A stretch of DNA of 64,000 bases from Rhizaria sp. SCN 62-66. Its lineage: Eukaryota; Rhizaria, unplaced. Position numbers and translations under genes: made by a program. A model generated the notes under the pieces. The model was not told the origin of the DNA and made no database searches. It was given only the letters and a program-made list of their open reading frames with translations. Positions 42,333-51,883 of this stretch are shown here, piece after piece. The stretch is taken from positions 19,780-83,779 of the forward strand of contig MEDY01000088.1 of NCBI GenBank assembly GCA_001724265.1, given 5' to 3'. Numbering within the stretch: the stretch's first letter is position 1; each line of letters opens with the position of its first letter.

Positions 42333-45300
42333 ATGCTAAAAAGCAGTGCCCAGTTGGGCTCACATGCGCTGCCAAGCATCTCCGCGCCCGCGGTTCTGAT
42401 TGCACGTGCTCTGTATCACAGCTCCCCAACTGCTGTCAATGATGCTAGTTGCGTCATGCAGAACCGTCCGTTCGCACGTCGCATCCACACCTCCACACCG
42501 TCCGTTGCATCTGAGGCTGCTGCGTTGCCGCTGCCCGTGCGCGCCCCTGCGCGCGCAATCTCGACCGTGACCCGCGCCAAGCGTCCGCCTTCGACGCCCG
42601 CGCCGGGCTACGTGTCGCCATCGGTGCCCGTGGCGATCACGCTGCGCGACGCGACGGGCCGCGTGATGGAGGGCCACACGCTCGCGGACGCAATGCTCGA
42701 CGACGTGGCGCTGCACTCTGCGCGCTTCCGCGCCGACCACGCGCGCGCGCCGAAGCTGGCCGTGGTGCTCGTTGGGCGCCGCGCCGACAGCCAGAAGTAC
42801 GTGCGCGTCAAGCGGCGCACCGCGCTGTGCGTTGGCATTGACACAGACGTGCTCGAGCTGCCGTCGCAGATCTCGATGGACGCGCTGCTGCAGCGCATCA
42901 CGGCGCTTAACGCGGACGACACGGTCGACGGCATCATCATCCAGCTGCCGCTTCCCGCGCACCTCGACGCCACGCTCGCGCTGCAGACCGTGGACCCCAT
43001 CAAGGACGTCGACGGCTTCCACTACGCCAACCAGGCCTCGCTGCTCGACGCTGATCACTTCAACAAGCAGCCCGCGTTTGGCTTTCGGCCCCACGCCCCC
43101 GGCGCGCCCTTCACTGCGCCGGCCGGCGAGAGCGCCACCGCGCCCGTCAGCGCCGCCGCCGCCGTCGCTGCGGCTGAGTCCGCCGCCGTCGCTGCGGGCT
43201 ACGCGCAGGCGCCGCACCCGCCGACCGGCGCGCCGGGCCCCGCGCCCGCGACGGTGCCCGCGGCGCGGCCCGCGCTGACGCCGTCGTCCTTCTCGCGCGC
43301 CCGCGAGCCCGCGCCGCTGGCGTCGACGCTGTTCCCCTCGACGCCGCTGGCGTGCCTCGCGCTACTTGACGCCTATGCGATCCCGCTGCGCGGCGCGCAC
43401 GTGGTGGTGCTGGGCCGCAGCGCGGTCGTGGGCTTCCCGCTGTCGCTGATGCTGATGCACCGCGGCGCCGCGGTGTCCTCAGCCGACGCCAACGCCGACG
43501 CGCAGACGGTGCGCGAGCTCTGCCAGTCTGCAGATGTCGTCGTCACGGCTGTCGGGAAGCCTGGCTTTGTGACGCAGGACCTTTTGAAGCCTGGCGCGGT
43601 CGTGATTGATGTCGGCATCAACTTCGTTGACCAGGACGATCTTCCGGTGATGCACCATCTTTCGCCTCTCTACCCAGAGGTTGCTGCCGCGCCGGCGACG
43701 ACGGGTGACACAAAGACCAGTGCAAGTACCACTGATACCACGGTTGACATTGCGGCCGCTCACGTTTGTGAGGACGGAGATCGTGTGGTCGCAGGACGTT
43801 GTAGCCCTGCTTTCTTGGACTTCATGTCTCTCTCCAAACCCATCTCTGGCAGCAGCGCCAGCAGTGCAACAGTCACTATGTCTTCGATGACGCACGGACC
43901 GACAACAAACACCGCTGGCTCCGCCACAACTTTCACAGAGTGTCCCGTGCTGTCTGCCGCGGCTACTACGCGGACCGCGCTGGCCGCGCTAGTTTCGCGC
44001 GGACTCGACTGCCAATCATCATCGTCGTCATCGTTCGCGAGTGCTGCGCATGCCGGCCCCGGTCCACGCTCTGCCACTACGGCGCCGCCGACGACTGCTT
44101 CGTTAACTGCGTCCTCCTCCTCACTTTTCTTTGGCGCGCACCATGGCGCCAACAAGAGTAACTCATTTAACAACAGTGCTGACGCTCCCGCGCATCCACT
44201 CAGTACCGCCGCAGCCGACCACGGCGAGCATGTTACTGCTGGCACTGGCACCGGTCAGGGCGAGGTGCCGAATGTGACGCTGATGACGTACTGCATCCCG
44301 GTGCGTCGCTATGACTGCGTGGATCGACCCGACCCGCCCGCCGTGTCTGCAGCGGCCGCAGCTGCGACGGCCGCCGCAGCTTCCGCTGCAGCCGCCGCAG
44401 CGGCCACTGCAGCCGGTCCGCTCTTTGGGGCCTCAGGCGCGAGCGCCGGTGCGGGCGCCGCCGCAGCCGCGGAGCAGGGCCCGCGCCATCTGTCCGGCTC
44501 GGCAGCTGGTTCGCTTGCGATGCGGTCCTCGCACCTCTCGCCGCTGCCGCCGCCACCGCCGCGGGGCGCGCTGGCCGACCCCAGCGACTGGGACCACAAG
44601 CCTTATGACATGCGCCATAGCAGCAACACCGGCAACCCCAGTGTGGGCACCCACGGCGCTCATGCTGCTGAGGCCTCTGTGTCCTCCACGTCCGAGGCCG
44701 GCGCTGCCGCTGCTGAGGCGCTTGACGGCTTTGCACAGGAACCCGCGCCGCCGCGGCCCGGAATGCTTTCTCCGGCAGACGCCGCTGCGCTCGCGGATCT
44801 TGAGTCGGGCTCTCCGCCGCGGTCTGTCACCACGACCGCTGCAGCGCACGGTGCGTTCACGCTGTCCACATCAACGTCTCCGTCTTCGTCGCCTTTTGCA
44901 GTCAAGACGGAGTCGGTGACCACGTCGGGGGACATCGCGGCCGTGGTCGACACAACTGCCGGGGTGAGTGACGCGTCCGTGCGCCTTGGCAGCGCCGGCA
45001 GCTCCGGTGCGATGCTGTCGCGGCCGTCGGCGTCGCTGCTGCTACCGGACCCCTTTCTGTTCCCCGATCTTGGCGCTACGTTCACTTCGTTCTCCTCCGT
45101 CTTCACGTCGTGGACCTCCCCCGACCTTTTCTCAGCGCCTGCCCACGCCGCTGCTCGCGTTGCGCACGGGCCGCGCGGCGCGGCCAGCGGCGACGGGCTG
45201 CCCGAAAGGCCACACCCACATGCGGCATTGCCTGGCTCCGGCGTTGTCACGAGTGACTTCACCAGCACAGGTGCTAGTCATGTAGTCGGCGCTGCGCCGC

Positions 45301-46370
45301 TGGTGACCGTGATGGCCCAAACAACCACGACGGCAACTGCGATTGTTGACAGCCATAGCGCTGACCACGCGGCGTCTGCTGCGCTGGCAGCGGCCTCGGC
45401 AACTGCAGGCTCTGCTGCCGCGGCGTCTGTCTCGCTCGCGCTCGCTGGTCGTGCTGCGCGCCCCCGCGGCACAGCGCACGTTGCCGCCCTGTCCGACAAC
45501 AGCGCAGACGAATCCGCCCCAGGCCGGCGCGCCGTGAAGCTCAGCGTGATGGCGGCCTCGCGTGTGACGGTCTTCGGCGCGAGCGCGGAACATGCTGGAC
45601 AGCCTTTTCCCCTTTCCGTTGGCCCTGCCGCCGCAAACGCAGGAGCCGTGCTCGTCGGCGCTCCCGGGCACGCGAGCCGTGCGCGCGGCGCTGGGGTCGA
45701 TCAGTCGACCGATGGCGCGGCAAGCTCTGACGCCGTGGGCGCTTCTGTGCTTTCGATCCAGCCCGATGATGGCATGTTCAGCGCCGCCACGCACACCACG
45801 AACAGCTCAGGCAGTGCAGTCACAGTTGATTCCGAGTCGTTCCCGTTTGCTATGCACTCCGCTGGCAACGCGACTGCCGCGATGAACACCGCAGTCATGG
45901 ACGAAAGTTCCAGCAGTGCGCTGAAGCAAGTTCCGACCTCCCTCTCGCTGCCTGCATTTGCCACGAGTCCCGCGGTCGCGCCGCTTCCGGAGCGCCGCCC
46001 CCCTACAGCCCATGCGCACGCGCACGCTCCGACGTCAGTTGCAGCGGCGGTGGCCCCCGTCGCCGTGGACGTGATCGGGGCAGGCAAGCGCCGCGGGAGT
46101 GGCCACGCTGGGGCTAATGGCGGGAGCGGGGACAGCAAGCCGCCGGGTGCCGCCGCGGGCAAGCCCGGCGCGCGGCGCGTCGTGATGGTGGGTGATGCTG
46201 ACTTTGCATCGGTGCTCACCGTCGCAAAGCTTGCGACCCCGGTGCCTGGCGGTGTTGGGCCTGTAACCGTGGCCACACTGCTGCGCAACACAGTTACAGC
46301 AGCGCACCTTGTCGCCAAGCGCGCGAAGGGACAAGGATTCTTCTCGTTCTTTACGTCTTGGTACAAGTAA
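42333..46370 (+). CDS. Methylenetetrahydrofolate dehydrogenase/cyclohydrolase (FolD/MTHFD type), probably mitochondrial, with giant insertions
   Basis: 1,345 residues from ATG 42333, UAA stop. It interconverts methylene-, methenyl- and 10-formyl-tetrahydrofolate with NAD(P). The N-terminus (residues 1-~95) is Arg/Ser/Ala-rich with almost no acids, like a mitochondrial presequence. Conserved blocks in order: YVRVK with catalytic Lys160, DGIIIQLPLP, KDVDG (224-228), GRSAVVG cofactor site (361-367), GKPGFVTQDLLKPG, DVGIN (426-430), then GDADF (1287-1291) and TPVPGGVGPVTVATLL (~1302-1317). Odd: ~100 extra residues between KDVDG and the cofactor site. About 855 residues lie between DVGIN and GDADF, which are only about 20 apart in the usual enzyme. 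The insertion is open throughout, Ala/Ser/Thr/Gly-rich, and shows no splice signals of the local type. Confidence 0.9.
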   Translation: MLKSSAQLGSHALPSISAPAVLIARALYHSSPTAVNDASCVMQNRPFARRIHTSTPSVASEAAALPLPVRAPARAISTVTRAKRPPSTPAPGYVSPSVPVAITLRDATGRVMEGHTLADAMLDDVALHSARFRADHARAPKLAVVLVGRRADSQKYVRVKRRTALCVGIDTDVLELPSQISMDALLQRITALNADDTVDGIIIQLPLPAHLDATLALQTVDPIKDVDGFHYANQASLLDADHFNKQPAFGFRPHAPGAPFTAPAGESATAPVSAAAAVAAAESAAVAAGYAQAPHPPTGAPGPAPATVPAARPALTPSSFSRAREPAPLASTLFPSTPLACLALLDAYAIPLRGAHVVVLGRSAVVGFPLSLMLMHRGAAVSSADANADAQTVRELCQSADVVVTAVGKPGFVTQDLLKPGAVVIDVGINFVDQDDLPVMHHLSPLYPEVAAAPATTGDTKTSASTTDTTVDIAAAHVCEDGDRVVAGRCSPAFLDFMSLSKPISGSSASSATVTMSSMTHGPTTNTAGSATTFTECPVLSAAATTRTALAALVSRGLDCQSSSSSSFASAAHAGPGPRSATTAPPTTASLTASSSSLFFGAHHGANKSNSFNNSADAPAHPLSTAAADHGEHVTAGTGTGQGEVPNVTLMTYCIPVRRYDCVDRPDPPAVSAAAAAATAAAASAAAAAAATAAGPLFGASGASAGAGAAAAAEQGPRHLSGSAAGSLAMRSSHLSPLPPPPPRGALADPSDWDHKPYDMRHSSNTGNPSVGTHGAHAAEASVSSTSEAGAAAAEALDGFAQEPAPPRPGMLSPADAAALADLESGSPPRSVTTTAAAHGAFTLSTSTSPSSSPFAVKTESVTTSGDIAAVVDTTAGVSDASVRLGSAGSSGAMLSRPSASLLLPDPFLFPDLGATFTSFSSVFTSWTSPDLFSAPAHAAARVAHGPRGAASGDGLPERPHPHAALPGSGVVTSDFTSTGASHVVGAAPLVTVMAQTTTTATAIVDSHSADHAASAALAAASATAGSAAAASVSLALAGRAARPRGTAHVAALSDNSADESAPGRRAVKLSVMAASRVTVFGASAEHAGQPFPLSVGPAAANAGAVLVGAPGHASRARGAGVDQSTDGAASSDAVGASVLSIQPDDGMFSAATHTTNSSGSAVTVDSESFPFAMHSAGNATAAMNTAVMDESSSSALKQVPTSLSLPAFATSPAVAPLPERRPPTAHAHAHAPTSVAAAVAPVAVDVIGAGKRRGSGHAGANGGSGDSKPPGAAAGKPGARRVVMVGDADFASVLTVAKLATPVPGGVGPVTVATLLRNTVTAAHLVAKRAKGQGFFSFFTSWYK

Positions 46371-46783
46371 ACACAAAACATGTTCCACCCTCTAAATCGA
46401 ACAGACAATATTTATTAATCATCTTATTCGCTATTTATCACTCATTTTTAAAGATCGATATTCACAAATAAAAACACGTGAAATTACACGACGTATACTA
46501 AATGGGACTTTCTCATGTTGGATTCGAAAGAAGGTCCATAGGCCGGACACATAAAGATGACAGTCGAATCTCCCACTTTGACGATCGGTAAAACTGCTTA
46601 CGTCGGCTTCACAAGTACAATATCCTCCTTTCTCTTTTAAAACGATGTATACGAAACGAATTAGTATATTACATGTAGCTAATTTTCGTAAATGCCTCAA
46701 CACAAGATAGTGCACTGTATCTTTCAAAAAAGAGTAACACTGTGCACGCGACAGCGCACCGACTTGATGTTTGATTTGCAACG
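46371..46783. other. Convergent intergenic region
   Basis: AT-rich spacer between the 3' ends of the folate gene (plus) and a Myb/SANT-like gene (minus). Nothing was recognised. Confidence 0.5.
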
Positions 46784-48891
46784 TCACTCATTGTCGTCAT
46801 GGTCACCTTTGCGATCATCATTGCCGTCATCGTCGTCAGAGCTGCCCGCCCGCCCCCCCTCAGCGCGCCTGAGGGTGCGTTCCAGCTGCTGCAGGCTGCC
46901 GGCCTCATAGCCGAACTTGCGCACGGCGGTGTTGGGCATGCCTAAGCACCGCGCAAGCGGAAGCGGCAGCCCGAAGACCTCCTGGAAGAGGCGCCGCGCG
47001 TTGGCCGCGACGCCGAAGCGCGAGCAGCGCCGCAGCGCGCGCCGCAGCCCCGCGCCGTCGAGCCCGGCGACGACGGCGCGGCACGCCGCGGCCTCCTTAA
47101 GCTTCACAAAGGGCAGCAGGTCCGCGTCCAGCGCCTGAGTCAGCGCCGCGCGAATCGTCTGCACACGGGTCCCCGCGGCAGCCGAAACGTGGCCCGCGCC
47201 AGTGCCAGTGCCAGCGCCAGTGAGCGCGCCAGCAAGGACGCCCGCGTCGCCCGCGCCAGCGCCAGCGCCGGACGCGGCGAGGGCGGGGCGCGCGCGTTTA
47301 ACGCGCGACGCGGCCCGGCCTTCGCTCTCGCCCCCAGAGCCTTCGGCAGCATCGCCGTCGCCGCGCCCGCGCTCACGGCCCTGACCGTCACGACCCGGAC
47401 CGTCGCGGCCTTGACCGCGTCCACGGCCGCCGCCACGCTCGCGCCCGCGCGTGGTGGAGGCGCCGACCGCGCCGTTGCGGCGGCTGGACGTGGCGCGTTT
47501 GCGGCCTCGATCGCGCGCGGTGCTGCTGCGGTTGTTGTCATCGTCGAAGTCGTCCTTCTTGTCATCGCCCTCGCTGTCATGGTCGTCGTTGCTGTCGTCG
47601 CCAACATCAGCGTCGTCACATTCATTGCTGTCGTCACATTCGTCTGAGCACCCTGAGCCGTCGTAGTCGCCGCTTTCGTTTTCGCTCTCACCGTCGCTGG
47701 CGCGGCGCAAGGCCCGGCGTGAAGCGGACCTCCGAGGGGCGGGCCCCTTGCGCTGGGGCGTGCCGTCCGGGCCGGTCATCCAGCCGCCGGCGCCGAGCCC
47801 GGCCGTCGTCGTCGACACCATGCCCCTGCCGGCCGAGGGCTCCCGCTGCAGCGCGGCCGCGAGCAGCCGCGCCTCAGCTCGCGCCGCGGCCGCCGACTGC
47901 GCGGGCAGCGGCGGCGGCGCAACGGGCTCGCCCGGCCACACGGACTGCGCGGCCGGGCCGACGGGGCCCGCGGCGTCACTGGCCAGGACCACGGCGCCGG
48001 GGCCCGGGGACGCGGCGGCAGAGCGGGCCGGAGAGGCGGTCGCATCGCGCGGCATCAGCGCGCCGCCCGTCTTCGCAGCCAGCTGTTTGCCGCGCTTGGA
48101 GGATTTGAACACCGTGCCGAGACGGAGACTGAGTGCACCAGAGATCGTGGGCCGATTATTACGCAACAAAAATGAAGGCAACGGTAGGAGACCGTAGCGG
48201 TTGGATAACGCAAATGATGACGCTAAGTCAAGTTGGCACGGAAATGGAATACACACGCGGTTGTCGTGCGTTCGCCACATCGCAGACGATGGGTTGCTGA
48301 TTAAGATGAAAAGAAGAAGAAAAAAAAAAAGAGGAGCAAACGAACGTAAGATTATCGAATGAGAACTACAAAAAGGAAGATATCAGATCTTTCTATCTGA
48401 TGCATACGAGTTAACTGTCACATTGTGAGAGCAACATTTGACAAGAGCAACAGATAGAGTTGGATTCATAACGTCTTAGCCCAACCAACGGGTAGATAAC
48501 AAGAGAGTAAACATATGTTAAGATGCATGTGGTAAACACAATTGACGCACTCGAGAATGATTTGGTCCCACGTTTCCACCGGCAGCGGCGCGCTGTCCCC
48601 GAGCGCGACGCCGGGTCGCGGACGGTGGCGCAGCGTGTGGTAGACGTAGTAACCGTCGCGCAGGATCGGCTCCACGCGGTGCAATGCGCGCGTAACAAGT
48701 TCCCCGTCAAACTCCACCCCGGGCTCGCCCGCGTAGTCGGTGCGCAGAGCTGCGGCGATGCGCGACGCAAGCGTATCAGGGTAGTACAGACGCAGACGCG
48801 CGAAGTGGTGATGCAACTCCTGGAGACGGACCAGCCGTGACGGCGTCCAGATCACAGCCAACTTGCGCGCATCAGCATCGTCCGTGTCCAT
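46784..48891 (-). CDS. Myb/SANT-like DNA-binding protein A, two exons
   Basis: Exon 1 48891-48551 and exon 2 48128-46784 (341 + 1,345 nt, 561 residues, UGA). The intron starts GTGCGT and ends CACTCAG, splitting a codon GA|T. The N-terminal ~115 residues resemble the Myb/SANT-like domain (Myb_DNA-bind_3 type): IWTPSRLVRLQELHHHF, then LVTRALHRVEPILRDGYYVY, then PVETWDQIILD, which matches the closing VWDDYI motif of that family. The rest is low complexity (Ala/Pro, a long Asp/Ser-rich acidic block, Arg/Gly repeats) and a helical C-terminal part (LRRALRRCSRFGVAANARRLFQ). Nuclear DNA-binding role is inference. It is the closest relative in this window of the gene at 49535. Confidence 0.65.
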
Positions 48892-49534
48892 AGCTATAAA
48901 GCACGTGTTGCTGATGCGACAATTGAGTGTGTAGCGAGAACCTAGTGTGGGATGCGAGCAAGATGAGGGGATGTGAGAGGAGAGCGATTCATACGATGCC
49001 CAAACAAGTGCGTAAGAAGCATTGAAGAAGTAACGCATTGCACACAGCTAAAAAATAACTAAACGACTGTTATTGTGCGATCACTTATCATAGATATAGA
49101 ATATGACAGATTTTGCGCACACTGTCGAAGTGACTCAAGGAATTTCGGGTCGAGTTCGTAAAACACATACAAAATAGGATAAATCGAAGTGGCCAATATT
49201 TTAAAAAGAGAAATCAATTAAAATGCAACAGAAATACACGAAAACGTCAAAGAATCACAATTCTACGATCACTTTATCGAGTTGCAATGTGCATTATTCC
49301 GGTGGAAGGCAGGCGCGCTGCGAGGCGTCGACCCGTTGGCTGGAAGCTCGAAGAATCGTGGCGAAAGCATAGCATCCTATAGTTCCGCTGCACTATCGAT
49401 TAAGATAATCAGTTTATGTAAGTAGTAAGCCTTCTTATTGTTTAATGTAGTGTCTATTGTAGTTTATGGTGTCTACAAGATAAACGGTTCTAGGTATTAG
49501 AGGCGGCGTGCCATGAGAGGTTATGGATGAAGGC
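48892..49534. other. Intergenic spacer between two minus-strand Myb/SANT-like genes
   Basis: AT-rich, about 0.64 kb. No ORF, tRNA or clear repeat was seen. Confidence 0.5.
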
Positions 49535-51165
49535 TTACACCTGGCGTGCTTTCTTGGTGCCTGCATGCGTTGTCGGTGCGTCGTTGTTGTCCGACACGGG
49601 GGGCTGCCAGCGCACGTAGCGGTGCGTCTTGAGATTCATCTGCATCCCGGGCATCTCGCTGGGGTTCATGATGAACCGCTCGTTCTTGGCCATCGCGAAC
49701 TTGTTCGCGAGCGAGACGGCGCTCGAGCGCACCGCCTCCTGCGCCGGCGCGTCCTCGGGCGCGGTCGGCGCCGGAGCCGGCACTGCGTTGGCCAGCGCGG
49801 CCGCGCCGCGCGGGGGAATCAGCGAGGGAAGCCAGACCGGCGGCAGGCGGATGATGGAGTGCTGCTGACTCTTTTTGGCGCTGCGACGATTTTCCGACGG
49901 CTGCGGCAGGATGTCGTTAGCATCAAAGAGCGCATACAGCGCCTCAAACGACGGCCGCACGTGCAACATCCATGGCTGCACGCGACCGGCGCGGTCACGC
50001 AAGCGCTCGGCGGGCGGGTGACTAGAGTCGGTCAAAAGCCCGAAACAGAAGTGAAAATAGGAGTGGAGTGAGCTAAAACAAAGAGTTTTGCTGTAGCAAC
50101 AACAAAGAATATACAATAATGGATTAAACAAGCCAAATGCGGTTCCAATAAACAGCACTGTAAGTAATTGCTCAGTATAGTGCACATTCATACGAATATA
50201 CGTCAGATTTGTGATGATTATCTCAAGATAGTAGACATCCAAACGTACTCGGCGATAATAGCGTCCCACACCTTGGGCGCGATGGGCTCGAAGAAGCCGA
50301 AGCCGTCGGCGGGCAGCCCCGCGCGCCGGCGGTGCGCGCGGTCAAAGTAGACGAAATATTCGTCGGCGTACCAGTCGGCCAGCGTGCGCACGCGGTCACG
50401 CACGCCCTTGGCGCTGAAAGGCAGGTGCATCGTCGTCAGTTTGAGGCTTTTGCCGTAAAGCCTCTTGTCGCCGGTGTAGATCTTGGTCTTGGCGGGGGTC
50501 CTTTTGCCCTTGTGGCGTCTTTCGTCATCATCATCATCTTCTTCTTCACCGTCATCGTCGTCATCGTCGCAGTCGTCGTCATCGTCATCGTCATCGTCGT
50601 CACCACCTGCGTCGCCGTCATTGTCGTCGCTGACGCCGTCATCGTCGCCGTCATCACCCTCGGCGCCGCTAGCGTTGCCGCTCGCGTTGCTGCTGGCGTT
50701 GCCGCTCGCGTTACCGTTCGTTCTAGCACCCGCGTCCGCGCTCGCAGAGGCGGCGCTCCCTTCACCGTCGGCGGCGGCCCGCTCGGCGACCTCTTGCGCG
50801 ACGCAGTGGTTCAGGCGGCGCGCAATCGCGGCAAACAGCACGGCCTGGTCGTGTATGGGTGGGCTGTGGTGCCGCATGTAGTAGCAGTAGAGCTGCATCG
50901 CGAGCATCATCGTCGGGACGGTCCATAGACTGCCCGCTGGCACGGGCGCGTCGGGGCCCGCGTCGTTGGCTGCCGCCCAGTCCGCCGGATTCGCCAGCCC
51001 GCGCGGAAGACGCCACCTGCGCGGCGCGGCAGCTGCAGACTGTGCGGCGACTGAAGTGGCACGTGCTGCCTCCTCGCCTTCAGTGGCAGCTGCAGGGCCA
51101 GCTGCAGCGGCTGCGGCCGCGGTGGCAGCGGCGGCGATGTCAATGACTGATCGAGTCGGGTCCAT
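49535..51165 (-). CDS. Myb/SANT-like DNA-binding protein B, two exons
   Basis: Exon 1 51165-50249 and exon 2 50021-49535 (917 + 487 nt, 467 residues, UAA). The intron begins GTACGT and ends GACTCTAG, splitting a codon GA|T. Residues ~75-115 (TVPTMMLAMQLYCYYMRHHS) and ~250-320 hold the parts of a Myb/SANT-like domain: FSAKGVRDRVRTLADWYADE, then KVWDAIIADHPPAERLRDR, the latter like the WDDYIKANPEAKKFR end of that family. A ~120-residue insertion of Asn/Gly/Asp-rich sequence splits the domain. Exon 2 has LHVRPSFEALYALFDANDIL and a basic end. Intron phase and position after WDxII match gene A. Function is inferred to be DNA binding. Confidence 0.65.
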
Positions 51166-51883
51166 ATGGACAGCAGGCTCTCCAGAGAAACGAAGTTGCG
51201 GCAGGTGTAACAAAAAAACAATAGTTTAACCAACTGCTTCAACGGGTGCACTATCTAAATTGTTAGCTTGTGATCTTTTGATGCGGTGAATAACTTTGCG
51301 AGCACGAAGAAGGTCGAGAATGTCAGAGAGAAGAATGTGAGTAAATTACAGTCCCTATGATGTGAATACATCGCCACAGAGAGTATTATAAAAATATTAT
51401 CTAAAAAAACGTGATAACATATCCGTATCAGCACGATATGCTCTTTAACGGACATTATAATACACGGTTGACTTTGCCGTACAGCCAATTTGGGCGGCAT
51501 TGTCACTGTGCCTTGCCATCAACGTGGCGAGAAATCGATTTGTGGTGGCAGTGCATGCAGCTCCTGCGTGCGCCTCCTCTAAAACATCTGCAATCTCATC
51601 GTTTTACATTTTCATTGTCTTCTCTTCTGTTATTTCGTTTTGCTCTATCAGTATTATGTGTGTTTTAATGTGTTTTTCTTTTATGTCTCTGAAATCTACG
51701 TATTCATACCACAACTCGCATCCTTATACTCCTACAGAACATCGCTTTCCCATCAGTATCTCATTTCCTAACTCTTTGACAAAGCACGCTAGACATCAAC
51801 ACGAGATGTTGTCTAGTGGCTCGGTGTGGAATGTAGTGTCCACAGACGGCGTGTGCAAGACGATGCATTAGTATTTGACTGGC
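51166..51883. other. Divergent intergenic region
   Basis: Shared upstream of Myb/SANT-like gene B (minus) and the plus gene at 51884. AT-rich. The frame of the plus gene stays open upstream to 51500 if the TAG at 51869 is sense, with possible earlier ATG 51806. The composition is leader-like, so I start the gene at 51884. Confidence 0.4.

Noticed and set aside
43610-46190. Intein inside the FolD-type enzyme
   Set aside because: No intein splicing blocks (N-terminal Cys/Ser with TxxH, C-terminal HN) were recognised. The insert is low complexity.
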